NCBI GenBank assembly: GCA_946902875.1
Contig: OX336336.1
Location: 4,248,545 to 4,312,544 of the forward strand
Source of the DNA: Nematopogon swammerdamellus
Lineage: Eukaryota > Arthropoda > Insecta > Lepidoptera > Adelidae
Length of the DNA: 64,000 nucleotides
Reading direction: 5' to 3'
Shown here: in pieces, positions 38,201 to 48,689 of the stretch
How positions within the stretch are numbered: the first letter of the stretch is position 1
Layout: every line of letters starts with the position of its first letter
Notes under the pieces: generated by a model
What the model saw: only the letters and a program-made list of their open reading frames with translations
Told to the model about the DNA's origin: nothing
The model's database searches: none
Position numbers and translations under genes: made by a program

Positions 38201-41089
38201 CTATGGACGGCTGATAGTGAAGTTCAGCACACACGGGCGTGGTCAGAAATTGCATTGGTTGGCCGTTGAAGCTGCATATGGTTCGGATTTAATGTAAACC
38301 TGTAGCATAGACTGTAGGTTCCTTCCCTTACCTTAATATGTAGCAAAGTTTAACCTGAATAAAGGAATGTAGTGGACAAATACTTCATGTTCCCTTTCCC
38401 CATACTAGATCAGTCAGTCAGCGTGTATGCGTCCACTGCTGGACACACGCCTCTCAAATGTTTATCGAGTGGTACGCGGCCTTCAGCGGTACGGAACCAC
38501 TGCTTTCCGCCGACTTACATAGTGTCGTCGTTCCACCTGACGGTTCGGTACTGACGGGTGGTCTTCCCACACCTGTCCATGGTCGCCATTGTAGGATCTT
38601 ACTAGGTGGTAGGCTCAAATTGTAGTCGAATGGGTTGATACTACCATACCGATAAGGTTAAAATGTGGTTCTATACAAAACACAAAATGATTATTTTACT
38701 CTAAATGTATTATTCTATGTCGATTTGAAAGGTAACAAAATGCGTATTCCACAAATACGGTCCCAGTGGCTCGATACAGCAGCACGACGCTCTATGCGTG
38801 ATGGCACTCAACGTCATCAACGAGAAGATCTACTCCATCCTCTGGTTTTGGTATCTGTTCCTCTTCATCATGTCTGTGCTGGGTGAGTTCTTCACTCTCC
38901 TCTGTAAGATTCTAAGTAATTTGCAACTTCATCTGTTATGCCGAGTTTGCCATTAAAGCTGTCGTCATATTTTGATGGTTTTTATAAAACTGCTTCAATT
39001 TATACAACGGTTTCAAATTGAAATCTTATGTTTATTTGAAGAATTATTCTATCATAATTATCAATATGACTATGACTTATCTACTGTCTGATTCAAGTAT
39101 TCCCTTATCAAATACTTGAGGGTGGAACTTTAGTCGAAAATAACAATGGAAACTACCGAAAGATTTAGATGTGGCTTAAGCATTTATATTTCTATGAAAT
39201 GTACAAGCTACACACGAAATCGTAGGATCGAATATTATTGGAAAAGAATCCCGAATAATGAAAAATACAACAAACTTAAATTTCATCACTCAGTCAATGT
39301 GCTCATTAGCATGATAATTCTCGTATCGGTTTACTTTGCTATCAAATGTCAGATATTGTATTGCTAGATAATGCAAATTGCTTGAAAATAAATTACAAAG
39401 ATCCATCGATATCTAATAAAAATCCTAAATTTATGCAAGAATCTTGCAAACAAGTCTTTGTTCTTTTAATCTGTTTCGAAGATATTCGTACCTTACGTGA
39501 TCATTGAAAACAAACACTTTGTACATATTATGCGTTTTAAATTGTCTTTATAAGTACTTTTGAGAATTAGTTCATTTCCTCTTTAGATCGGACCTACGAA
39601 ACTCTTTTCCATCTAAAATAAATCCTTCAATGATATCCTGATATCCCTACCCTGCGAAGTTTCTTGTCGGTTCTTCTTCGAACCGGATAGAACAAATTGT
39701 GACAAGTTCGAGCGCAGTCTAACTGCCATATGAATGATCAATAAACATAGTGTCATAAAATACAATACAATATAGTGTCGTTAAGATAATTTTCGTATAG
39801 TATTATTCATCAACCTATTTTTATACTTAGTCAGGGAATATTCTTTATCTGATTCTCTTCTCTTCTCTTCAACGGCGCTTGACGACATATTTTGAATTTA
39901 GTTTCTTAATCCAAAAAGTCAGTTAATTAAGAGATTATTCTTCGCCAAATTTGATCTTTCATCGTCACCCAGTGAAGGAGAATATCTTCGAATAGTCAGT
40001 CAGCGTTTGCGTGGCCACTGCATACGCCTCTAAAATTGTTTGCAGTCTTCCCGGCCTTCAGCGGTACTGATACACTGATTACCTCCGACGTATTTAAATT
40101 TCGTCGTCTCATTTGGTCGGTGTTATTCTTTATTTCCTTTGTGTTCTACCATTCTAATCAGTTGTTATTGTTTATCACGTTGGATTGGTTCAGATTTTAA
40201 AATTTTCCATTTATAATGTTGAGTTTGATGGAATTCTATTTAAATACTTTTTAGTCTATCATAGATATTCATATTGTTGGTGTTTGGCTTACGATGGTTG
40301 GAATTCGCGGTCACTAATGGCCGACGTTGACAGGCCGTGCACCGTGCGCCCGACCGCAGCCAGGCCAAAGATGCGCCAGTCCGAAACATCGGCCACAGTG
40401 ACCGCGAATTCCGACCATGGAATGCAATTTATTTCGCCAGTGGTTTGGTTTCAATAAGTATTATCTTTTTTACAAGAAATCTTTTGATTTTTTCAGCCGT
40501 ACTCTGGCGACTGGCCACGTATTTCCTGCACCGCCGCTCGCTGAGGTTCAACGAGATGATGTTCCAGAACAGCAGCCCCGGAAAGATTAACGGCTTCAAC
40601 ATCATCATGATCACGAAGGGTTGCCTCTTCGCCGACTGGCTTTTCCTCCATTACCTCGCCAAGAACATGGATGGATTCATCTTCAAGTAATCTTTTTGAA
40701 TTCCATATCATTTTATTGAAACTGTGACATTTGTGTGACCCCCATAAGATGTTTAACGGCCCCCATGGACATTCCGTTTTCGGGTTGCGAATGCCGTACT
40801 GCTCTGACAGAGGGGCGTGAATAGGTATTAACGCCCCTCTGTCTGAATGTATTAGGTCAATTCTGACCGACCCACACTACTGATAGCCAGTCATCATGTG
40901 ACTAAGAAATTATTGTCTCGTCTTTTCAGGGAGCTGTTCTCAAAGCTGGCAGAGGAACTGGAGAAACTGGAGATCCCTGTGGCGGGAGACGACAGCGAGA
41001 AGGGTGATCAGCCCGTTCTGGTCACACACAAATCCCTCGATGATGAGAGCTTGCCCCTGAAGGTCGACTTTAAGAGCAAGGATTCATGA
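35023..41089 (+). CDS. Inx7: innexin, Inx7-like (gene 2; complete)
   Basis: Gap-junction subunit with four TM segments, acting in the plasma membrane. Seven coding exons: 35023-35259, 35836-36013, 37542-37689, 37940-38126, 38732-38882, 40497-40686 and 40930-41089. They sum to 1251 nt, 416 aa plus stop, in the normal innexin range. TM1 about 32-50, loop 1 Cys56 and Cys71, NQT glycosylation motif at 84-86, AYYQWVPFVL (111-120) in TM2, TM3 about 196-218, loop 2 Cys254 to Cys272 with the classic FHKYGPSGS, TM4 about 283-305. The N-terminus and the VVRHYNQT...HAYYQWVPFVL region resemble insect Inx7 more than ogre, Inx2 or Inx3 (from knowledge of those families). All introns are GT-AG. Same phases as gene 1. 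Confidence 0.93.
35251..35600 (+). repeat. ~31-bp tandem array starting at the exon 1 splice donor
   Basis: About ten degenerate units of the form 'cactctggtgagtgatttgt' + 'gaacccac'. The first is exon 1's own end and donor ('tttactgtggtaagtgcctt' + 'tgtgaatgcacc'). Several units keep a donor-like GGTGAGT or GGTAAG (near 35320, 35352 and 35533). Confidence 0.85.
35836..36013 (+). CDS. Inx7: inx7-like, exon 2
   Basis: 178 nt. Acceptor 'cttctcccag', donor GTGAGT, phase 1 end. Encodes the end of loop 1 and TM2 with YYQWV, ending WKKKEG. Confidence 0.94.
36045..36405 (+). mobile_element. 5S/tRNA-like SINE, diverged
   Basis: 'gttcaagttaagcacaccag', 'ttttggatgggtgagcgccc', 'ggtggttcagattcctagt'-like sequence, body and 'aatcatgtcataaaaatcca' end. 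Intron 2 of inx7. Confidence 0.7.
36406..37541. other. inx7 intron 2, AT-rich remainder
   Basis: No recognised element; T-rich tracts. 'ggaggagggggggaaagggg' near 37334 is an isolated G-rich run. Confidence 0.5.
37542..37689 (+). CDS. Inx7: inx7-like, exon 3
   Basis: 148 nt, acceptor 'tttttttacag', donor GTATGT, phase 2 end. Encodes the intracellular loop GRVKALIDGLQLARISLEDH to IRKDIILR. Confidence 0.94.
37784..37850. repeat. hairpin in inx7 intron 3
   Basis: Inverted arms 'aaaactgaaaactgagaagt' + 'tctctgtggg' and 'cccacagagaattctttagc' + 'tttcagtttt' around 'ttttggg'. Fills a quarter of a 250-bp intron. Confidence 0.8.
37940..38126 (+). CDS. Inx7: inx7-like, exon 4
   Basis: 187 nt, acceptor 'ccgtttcag', donor GTAGAT, phase 0 end. 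Encodes TM3 (WLVLMEIVNLLNIMLQIYI) and loop 2 up to DTVFPK. This is the exon missing from gene 1. Confidence 0.93.
38165..38345 (+). mobile_element. 5S/tRNA-like SINE head fragment
   Basis: 'cagcctattggtagctcagt', 'cacgggcgtggtcagaaatt' and 'gttcggatttaatgtaaacc'. Diverged, intron 4. Confidence 0.6.
38405..38660 (-). pseudogene. RTE LINE 3' fragment plus SINE debris
   Basis: 'cagcgtgtatgcgtccactg' and 'ttcagcggtacggaaccact' are the reverse RTE end. 38598-38655 resembles the shared SINE body ('ttactaggtggtaggctcaa'). Intron 4. Confidence 0.7.
38732..38882 (+). CDS. Inx7: inx7-like, exon 5
   Basis: 151 nt, acceptor 'cgatttgaaag', donor GTGAGT, phase 1 end. Encodes VTKCVFHKYGPSGSIQQHDA to LCV, the canonical second loop, and TM4 WFWYLFLFIMSVLG. 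Confidence 0.95.
38883..40293. other. inx7 intron 5: LINE debris and AT-rich DNA
   Basis: 39640-39775 is a LINE 3' UTR ('ccctgcgaagtttcttgtcg', AATAC tail). 39990-40140 is a reverse RTE fragment. The rest is AT-rich. Confidence 0.6.
40294..40418. repeat. GC-rich hairpin in inx7 intron 5
   Basis: 40294-40323 and 40389-40418 are ~30-bp inverted arms sharing 'gaattcgcggtcact' and its complement. The 65-nt loop is GC-rich ('cgtgcgcccgaccgcagcca'). Confidence 0.8.
40497..40686 (+). CDS. Inx7: inx7-like, exon 6
   Basis: 190 nt, acceptor 'gattttttcag', donor GTAATC, phase 2 end. AVLWRLATYFLHRR, then the tail motif KGCLFADWLFLHYLAKNMDG. Confidence 0.94.
40735..40862 (-). pseudogene. LINE 3' UTR fragment with small hairpin
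   Basis: 'cggcccccatggacattccg' and 'gggttgcgaatgccgtact' are the Jockey-like 3' end. Then 'acagaggggcgt' pairs with 'acgcccctctgt'. In intron 6 of inx7. Confidence 0.65.
40930..41089 (+). CDS. Inx7: inx7-like, exon 7
   Basis: 160 nt, acceptor 'cgtcttttcag', stop TGA at 41087. Encodes the cytoplasmic tail ELFSKLAEELEKLEIPVAGD to VDFKSKDS, rich in charged residues. Confidence 0.92.
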
Positions 41090-41211
41090 TCGGAATAATT
41101 TGGATATTACTTTTAGGATTTCAATTGATTTGGTGATTGATTTGACTGGTTAACTAGTTAGTTAGTTAGTTTTGTAAAGTTATACTTAGGTAAAAATTAT
41201 TCAGACTGAAA

Positions 41212-41217
41212 AATAAA
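41212..41217 (+). terminator. Inx7: polyadenylation signal of inx7-like gene
   Basis: AATAAA 123 nt after the stop, in a short AT-rich 3' UTR. The A run at 41256 is genomic and probably unrelated. Confidence 0.6.
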
Positions 41218-41508
41218 ACTGATTTCTCAACTTTGGCAATGAATTCATTTATTGAAAAAAAAAAAAAAAATTGGTGCTTGAATAATATAAAACACTTACT
41301 TCAAATTCTGAATTTCAGTTTTATGGTTTTGTTTTACAAGGTCCATTATATTTTAAAACGTTAAGAAATGTTTACGTGCTAAATTACTGCTAGAAATAAA
41401 CGTCAAATTAATGAGAATTGCAGTATGGTGAATTGAACACTGTGGAGCAGTATTGCCAGTTGTCGGAGTAATTTATTTGACTATATACGAATATATGTAT
41501 ATTAAGGT

Positions 41509-42085
41509 ATTTTTTAACTGACGAGTTTTAAAGAGGCCGATCTGTACAGAAAATAGATCATATTAAAATTATAAAAAGGGGGTAATATTTTTATATTTTA
41601 TTAAATATTACAAAAAAATACAATAATAAAAACTCATCTGAACATAGTAACCAACTTTTTCTAAGAAACCATCATTCTATTTCTAATAATTACCGAGATA
41701 ATAATTGCGAAAGTTTATTAAAGTTTAAATTCTTAAGGAACACGCGTTGGGTAGGTACCTACCAACGTAACTTCGCACATTATCTGTGCTACGCGGCGGT
41801 TATTGAACTTCAGTCTTGACACACATTCGGGTGGCGTCGGCCCGCGCGGCGATATGTACGCGCTATCAGCTGTGAACTTTAATAAATTTCGGAATTATTA
41901 TCTCGGTAAATATTATAAATAGAAACTTAGTTTCTTAGCAAAAGTTCTTTGCTATGTTCAGATGAATTTTTTGTGTTTTTTTTATAATATTTAATAAAAT
42001 ATAAAAATGTTAACCCCTTTTTTTATAATTCTAATATGATCTATTTTCGATACTGAACCCCCTTAAAGCTCGTCAATTAAAAAAA
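41509..42085. mobile_element. MITE with ~200-bp imperfect TIRs
   Basis: Left end 'ttttttaactgacgagtttt' and right end 'aaagctcgtcaattaaaaaa' are complementary. The arms also share 'gatcatattaaaattataaa', 'ctgaacatagtaacc' and 'ctaataattaccgagata'-type sequence. The centre is GC-rich and unique. No ORF. Confidence 0.8.
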
Positions 42086-42151
42086 CGACATTATATAATA
42101 ATATTTTATTTATGAAATCGGCTTACCGGTGCGATTGTACGTGTATATTAT

Positions 42152-42390
42152 GACAAGCTGTGCCCGCGGCTCCGCCCGCTCTCATATTTCACTTCACTGC
42201 TAACCTCATAAGCCATTTAGCGTGATAGTAAGTAGCCTATAGTTGATGGGAAGAATCAAGCTATCCGAAGATTTTTTTTTTATTAAAATCGGTTCAGTGG
42301 TTCTCGAGTTATAAGCGGACAGACAGACATACACTCAGACACTCAGACACTCAGACAGAAAGCAGACGTTGGATTTTATTATAGGTAAGG
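42152..42390 (-). mobile_element. short non-autonomous element (reverse of 25615 family)
   Basis: 'acaagctgtgcccgcggctc' through 'aatcggttcagtggttctcg' to 'cagacgttggattttattat'. Contains a duplicated 'acactcag'. Confidence 0.85.
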
Positions 42391-42420
42391 AAGGAAGTGA
42401 CGGTGCGGGACTAAAAAGAA

Positions 42421-42805
42421 TTTTTTTTTTTTTTTTATACTAAGCGCGACATGTGGCGCCGAGTCACCCATAAGGTGTCTAGCGACGCCCATGGACATTC
42501 GGACGCAGGCGGGGGCTGCGAATGCCATGCCGGCCTGACAGGTGCCCATTCACGCCTCTCTTGAAGGACCCGAGACTATACTTGGGGGGAAATATGTGGG
42601 CAGGTAGAGCGTTCCAGAGTTTGCCGGTTCTGTGGAGAAAGGATCTGCAGAACCGATTTGTACGCATCCGCGGTAAATCCAGCGTATAGGGATGCAATCC
42701 CTGCCCAGTGCGCGTTGTACGGAGGTGGAAAGGGGACGCCGGAATCGCGTTAAACAGCTCCTCCGAGCACTCCCCGTGGAATAAGCGATAGAACACGCTT
42801 AGGGC
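42421..42805 (-). pseudogene. older Jockey-like LINE, 3' part (split by insertion)
   Basis: Reverse frame from LSVFYRLFHGECSEELFN to FCRSFLHRTGKLWNALPAHI, NVHGRR and stop, then 3' UTR and a T run (its poly-A) at 42421. The frame continues directly with the segment beginning at 44214, across the nested LINE. Confidence 0.9.
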
Positions 42806-44213
42806 TCACTTTTGAGTAAGGTTATGGAGCGTATTGTCAACTCAGCGCTCCTGACGTACCTAGAAGACTCTAAACTCCTCGACGACAAACAATACGGCTT
42901 TCGCAAGCAAAGGTCGACTGGAGATCTTCTAGCGTACGTCACGCATTTATGGGCTGAAAGGCTCGATGGTTTTGGGGAATCGCTGGCGGTCGCTCTGGAC
43001 ATATCCAAAGCATTCGATCGCGTCTGGCACCGGGGACTCTTAAGCAAGCTTCCGGCCTACGGTGTCCCTACAAAACTGTGCACCTGGATCTCCAGCTTTT
43101 TGAGTGGCCGGTCGATATTTGTCACCCTAGATGGTGCCTGCTCGGCCGACTACTCAATCAATGCTGGTGTTCCACAAGGATCCGTGCTGTCGCCTACGCT
43201 GTTTTTATTGTTCATCAACGACATGCTCTCGCTCGGCGAAATACACTGTTACGCGGACGACAGCACGGTGCACGAAGGGTTCATCAAGGACTGGAAGGGT
43301 AGAGAGGCCTCAGCAGCAAACGCGAGACGCGAAACTGTTGCTCGGGTTGACCAGGTTCTCGAAAAAGTATCCTCTTGGGGGAAGAAGAACTTGGTCAACT
43401 TCAACGTAGCCAAGACGCAAGCTTGTGCCTTCTCTACTAAGGCTGATCCGTTTCCTCTCCAAGCCACTTTTCAGGGCAGCCAAGTCCCCAACGATGGTAG
43501 TCTGGGTGTCCTGGGTATGGAGGTGTCCAGGGACGTTGGGTTTCGATCGTTCATAGAGTCCAAGGCGAAACTAGCGTCTCGAAAATTAGGAGTCCTTTAC
43601 CGCTGTCGGCGATTTTTCACGCCGGTCCAACTGCTTACACTCTACAAAGCACAAGTAAGACCGGTGATGGAATATTGCAGTCATCTTTGGGAGGGTTCCC
43701 CTGAGTACCTTCTTTCAGCCTTGGATTCTATTCAGCGACGAGCCATTCGCCTCATTGGTGACTCCGTACTCACAAAGGACCTTCAACCTCTAAAGCACAG
43801 ACGTATCGTTGGGTCATTGAGCCTGTTTTATCGGTACTACTATGGCCGCTGCTCTGACGAACTTGCTTCCCTTATCCCTCCTCCTCCTGTTCGCCTTCGC
43901 CAAACCCGCCATACTCTCGCGGAACACCCGTTTGTAGTCGACAGAAGAGTTCTTCGAACTGCACGATTCTCTAAATCGTTCTTGTGCCGCACTGCAAAGG
44001 TGTGGAACGGGCTCCCAGGAAATATCTTCCCCCACTCCTACAATCCACAGATCTTCAAATCGCGGGTTAATAGCCTTTCCCCAGCAACATTAGTCCACCT
44101 CCAAGCCGGACTGGCACCTCCTCGGGTGTGAAATTGGCTGCGCCTGAGGTTGCGACCTCGGACAGAGCCACCCAGTTCGGTAGCAATAAAAAAAAAAAAA
44201 AAAAAAAAAAAAA
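42806..44213 (+). pseudogene. young 5'-truncated non-LTR retrotransposon (RT ORF)
   Basis: The open frame (42806-44131) keeps RT motifs. Counting from the leucine codon at 42812: motif A VALDISKAFDRVWH (about 60-73), GVPQGSVLSP (119-128) and YADD (147-150). A long C-terminal region follows (SIQRRAIRLIGD, FCRT/LCRTAKVWNGLPGNIF). A short 3' UTR leads into a 26-base A tail (44188-44213). Jockey/CR1-group LINE by motif style. The endonuclease and the start of RT are missing, so it cannot move by itself. 'agggc' at both ends is the target duplication. The absence of stops suggests recent insertion. Confidence 0.92.
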
Positions 44214-44700
44214 GGGCGCCGACATCCCTACGAAGTTGTAGCGGTTCTAGATCGCGGGACACGTCGGGGTCATCCACAAGTCGCACGGCTCGACGCTGGA
44301 TCGAGTCCAAAGGCGCAAGCTGGTATTTGGCTGAGCCATCCCACAGGTGCGAGCAGTACTCCAAGCAGGACCTAATCTGCGATTTATACAGAAGCAGCCT
44401 TTGGCCCGGCGTGAAGTACCGTCGAACCTTATTGAGTACGCCTAGCTTTTTTGAGGCCAGCTTGGCCTTGCCCTCGATATGGCGCCGGTAATTTAGGTCG
44501 TGCGACAGTTCGACTCCGAGGACCCCGAGGTGGTCGCTTAATTTAAGCGACGTGCCTTGGAAGGAAGGAGCTGGTGTGAACGCCGCCCTCTTCGCACTGA
44601 ACGCGCAAACTTGTGTTTTTGAAGCGTTGAACTCGACCAAATTGCTACGGCCCCATTCGGAAATAGACCGAAGCGTTTGTTCGAGTTCGAGAGAATGTAG
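44214..44700 (-). pseudogene. older Jockey-like LINE, 5' part (split by insertion)
   Basis: Reverse frame: SISEWGRSNLVEFNASKTQ, LGVLGVELSHDLNYRRHI, YKSQIRSCLEYCSHLWDG, then LRRDVGA, where it is cut by the nested LINE. This is the RT thumb/C-terminal region. Its own 5' truncation lies near 44700. Confidence 0.9.
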
Positions 44701-45380
44701 CGGAGTCAAAGCGAATATTTGTAGAAAAGAGTTTTGGTATATAAATTCGACATTTATGTTACATATTAAAACAAGAGATTCTTGGAAGAATGCCTTCAGT
44801 CATGTATGCAATGACATTGTCCAATGCGTACTGCATAAATTATTCTTCACATAAGTATTAAATTTTTTACTTTTTTGACTTTGTTATTTATTGCATCGTA
44901 GTATGCATCCAGGGAAATTTAGATAATGACTTGAGATTGATATTGAAATTTACCTACAATATTGAACGTGAAGATGAAAAAAAGTCAATAAAAATAAAAA
45001 AAAAAGAATGGAAAAGATAAAATGTGTTTGATTAAGAAAAATGTTTTATGAACATTTGTAAAATGATATTTGTTACGTGTCTACTCATAATTGTAATTAT
45101 TGTTTTTTGTAAATATTTTATCCTTAAATAAATTATTATACTATACACTTGTTGATTTATAGATAATTAGTGTTAATTTATTTATTTATTTTAACGGCTC
45201 TAGCGTTATCTTTAGTAGATATCAAGCTACTTAGAGAAAATTTACTTAGTTTAGTTTATTAATTAAGTTATTTTTATTTATTACTAATGTATGTTTAATT
45301 TGTACATTTGATAAAATATTTTAATTTGGTTTCAATAGATCAGGCAAAAATAAAAATAAAAATAAAACATATTTTATTAT
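44701..45380. other. AT-rich intergenic DNA
   Basis: A-rich tracts ('aataaaaataaaaaaaaaga'), no gene recognised. Confidence 0.45.
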
Positions 45381-46136
45381 TAGGGTTCATTACCACAAAA
45401 GAGGAAAAAAACGAAACACTTTTAAGATCACTCTCGTGTCTGTCAGTCCGTCCGTCTGTCACGGCTCATTTTCTGCGAATCTAATGGACGAGACAGTTTA
45501 AATTTAGTACATACATAGAGTTTGACGACCCAATCACGGATGTGTAACGTAAATGAACGAAATTCGATTTTAGAGCTAAAGTTTGGGGGACAAAACGTAT
45601 TTTTTTTCCAGTGGCGTATCAATAGATGCAAGAACGTTGAATAGGTAAGGACGTCGGGCCTTCCCCGCGCGTAACACGGTATTTGTAAAAACGTACAAAT
45701 AACATTCGTTACCAACCAATCAGAGCGCGATACCACCCGATTCCACCCAATCAGAGCGCGCGCCGTCCTCTCCGCTACGCGCGGAGCTCGACGACGCTGG
45801 TTCTCGTCCGACGTCCAACCGATTCAACGTTCTTGAATGGAACATTCTAGTCATATGAAATACAAATAAGAAAAATATATATATATTTGTAATTTTAAAA
45901 TGCATAGTCTATTAGACATTAAAGAATATATAGGAAAATAGTGCATCCCTCCCCACCTTATCTCGAAAAATACTAAAGGCATAAATACAAAAAAATTGGG
46001 TACATAGGGCCTCTCTTATAGTTTACAGGAAAACCGAAACGAAAGTTCTAAGTCTCGAAGTTCTCACGGAAAACGAAATCGTACGGAACCCTCTCAACGC
46101 GAGTTCGACTCGCACTTGACCGCTTTTTTATCATAA
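45381..46136. mobile_element. possible large GTTCCGTA-like element
   Basis: Starts 'attagggttcattaccacaa' with 'cagtccgtccgtctgtcacg' and ends 'gtacggaaccctctcaacgc', 'gagttcgactcgcacttgac' and a T run. 46020-46130 matches the 140-bp unit of the composite element. A central GC-richer part (45720-45810) has no recognised identity. Confidence 0.5.
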
Positions 46137-46594
46137 CTCGTAATTCGACATTGCGAATTAACTCCATGGCCTCGATGTACTACATTTTTTATTATTTTTG
46201 TTTACGTTATGAAACACTTTCATTTTAGTCAGTGAACATTTTTTTGGTAGAACCATAGTTTTTTTTTTCAGATAACATAAAACCTACCAAGCTGTATCTA
46301 TATATGATTTACATAGAATATATTTATTATTACATGAGAATTTCACGTTTGTGGCGTAAGAAGATTGAGTCATCACATCATCAGTTAGGTACTGGTTTAG
46401 TCCTCAAGAAACAGTTTCATAATAAATAAATCGACTAAAAACTCGCCCAGTACCAGAAACATGACCTACGAAACCGTTACATGAACTAGTTTCGTTCACG
46501 CTAGACGCTCTGTAGACGCGATAAATTCATATTATCGTTTTCCCAAAGCTAACTCTTCATACAGATCTCTCTCTGTTCACGAGGTGAATTCAGT
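46137..46594. other. AT-rich DNA, no gene seen
   Basis: No repeat or coding sequence recognised. Confidence 0.4.
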
Positions 46595-46965
46595 ACGAGG
46601 GAAATAGAGAATCGATCGAGTATCTACGTATGCGTAAAATCATTTAGGGAAATAGAGAATCGATCGAGTACTTACGTATTCGAGTAAATTGAATCATCTT
46701 GAGGAATAGAGAATCAATCGAGTACCTATCTACGTATTCGAGTAAAATGAATCATCTAGGGAAATAGAGAATCGATCGAGTATCTACATATTCGAGTAAA
46801 ATGAATCATCTAGAGCAATAGAGTATCAATCGAGTATCTACGTATTCGAGTAAAATAATTCATCTAGGGAATAGAGAATCGAGTACCTACGTATTCCAGT
46901 AACATGAATCATCTAGGGAAATAGAGATTCGATCGATTTACCTAAGTATTTCGAGTAAAATGAAT
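46595..46965. repeat. ~50-57-bp minisatellite
   Basis: About seven units with 'agggaaatagagaatcgatc', 'gagtatctacgtattcgagt' and 'aaaatgaatcatcta'. Unit length varies. Confidence 0.85.
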
Positions 46966-47317
46966 CGACCTGCTGCTGTCTACTGTTGCTTGGACATAGG
47001 TCTCCAGATGGCACCAGTTTCTTCGGTTCTCTTCTCCCCAGCGACGAAAGGCAGACTGTTATTACAGTTCGTGTGATAATGTCTCTCGGTCCACGGCGGC
47101 CAGAACGCGGCAGATGAGCCCCGACCATTTGAGCTTTGCCAATGATTGAGCGATATCAAAATACGTTGGTGCGCTGTCGTATGGTTTCATTTCGAATACT
47201 GTCGCGTAATGATATTCCCAACCCAATCCCACTAGACCGCTCCATGGTTCTTTCAAATAGTAAGTACGGTTTTCGTACATACATTTACATAGAGAAAAGG
47301 TGTTATTTCTAGATTGG

Positions 47318-47596
47318 GTACGGTGTAGGGCGGGTACTTGAAAAGAATAGCCCCACCGCAGCTCTCCCAGCGCATGTCGTAAAATGCGACTTAGGGATAA
47401 GGACAAGATGCCGTGCTAAAGGGCGACAGGATAGCCACCTCTCACCTTGGCGCGGTCCTTCCACCGAGTCAAGTAGCAAATACTTTTCTGAACGCGGTGA
47501 TCGGTATTGTGTTGTGCTGTAATTTATCAGAGTTCTTGCGGCGCAACACCGATTACTCTGTTTATCCCGATTGTCAGGATACAACGTGTGGTTCTA
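47318..47596 (+). mobile_element. (TATG)n-tailed SINE family copy
   Basis: 'gggcgggtacttgaaaagaa', 'tgccgtgctaaagggcgaca', 'tctgtttatcccgattgtca' and 'ggatacaacgtgtgg'. The tail repeat is lost. Confidence 0.8.
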
Positions 47597-48429
47597 GATT
47601 GGGCTAGTCACTGACTTCCAACATTAATGCTTTTACTCGATGAAAGTAAAATATATAAACTGAAGAATCTCAAAGTCTCAAACGACGCAGGATTTGGAGG
47701 TAGTGAATAGACCCACAGAGCGAGCACGCTAGTGTTAATTGGAAATGCTTTATTTGGCTTAAAGAGATGCGAAAACCACGCTTCGGTTACAAAGAACATC
47801 TTGTTTAAATTCATGTCAGTGTGTTTTTGGGCATCGATATTATTCGAAGTAACGGTGGAAGAAAATTCGCACTAGTTCGTGAATTGAAAGATATTTTTGG
47901 GCATTCATTTTTGTGGAAACTAACTGTATTAAGTGTTTAAAGGCGGGTGACTGGCGGCGCGGTCTTGCCTTGGACTTAAGCACAGAAAATATTTCTGTGG
48001 ACTCAAGAGTCGGGCAAGAGTCTTGATAGATAGATAGAAAATACTTTATTACTCCATGAAACGTTGACAACACACTGACATTAAATCCACCGACAGTTGA
48101 TGCAAGTGTCAAATAATAAAATAATTTGTGATAGAATGAAATAAATTTTCATACTTTCGTCAACTAAATAACCGTTAGCGCCATCTATACACGGCAACAC
48201 GTAGTTACAACAGAACGCAACTTTCCAAAGCTCTGATGAGTTGAAACTAAAAGAAACTTTCGATATGTTGGCGCGTTCGTGCAAAAAAAAAACTTTCTTT
48301 TTACTTTTCACTTTTACAATATCCTGAGCAAAACCACAACAACAGCCGAAAGTTCATATATTTGAAGGCAAAATACTAAAATAGTCCGAAAAGATGAAAT
48401 TAAAATATATTTAAAATATAGAACAATTT
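47597..48429. other. intergenic; reverse LINE tail
   Basis: (GATA)n and 'aaaatactttattactccat' near 48025-48060 look like a reverse LINE 3' end. No gene. Confidence 0.45.
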
Positions 48430-48600
48430 TGTCAGCCTCAGTAGCTCAGTGTTGCGGTCAGTCGACTGTTGTTAAGCACATTTGGGCGCGGTCATTACTT
48501 AGATGGATTCACTGATATGGCACCTAGTTCACCTGGTATTATGGGCTGACATCACGGATGTTGTAGGTGACGTAGACAACCGCGTCACTTTCCCCTAAAA
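48430..48600 (+). mobile_element. 5S/tRNA-like SINE, internally deleted
   Basis: The head 'gtcagcctcagtagctcagt', 'ttgttaagcacatttgggcg' joins directly to the 3' end 'cactgatatggcacctagtt', 'accgcgtcactttcccctaa'. The whole central body is missing. Confidence 0.8.
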
Positions 48601-48689
48601 AAACGTATTCAACGAGGAATCCCTTGGTGTTAAGCAAATCCGGTCGATGAAATGTCATTCTCTGTCGGAATGGCGTGTCGTTATCAACA

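Noticed and set aside
38665..38886. 73-codon frame over inx7 exon 5
   Set aside because: Wrong frame; the innexin frame gives VTKCVFHKYGPSGS with proper splice sites.
44150..44491. 113-codon + strand frame after the LINE tail
   Set aside because: Antisense of the older LINE's RT C-terminus.
47608..48311. Several 70-90-codon reverse frames
   Set aside because: No family motifs, no splice logic, and composition like surrounding AT-rich DNA.
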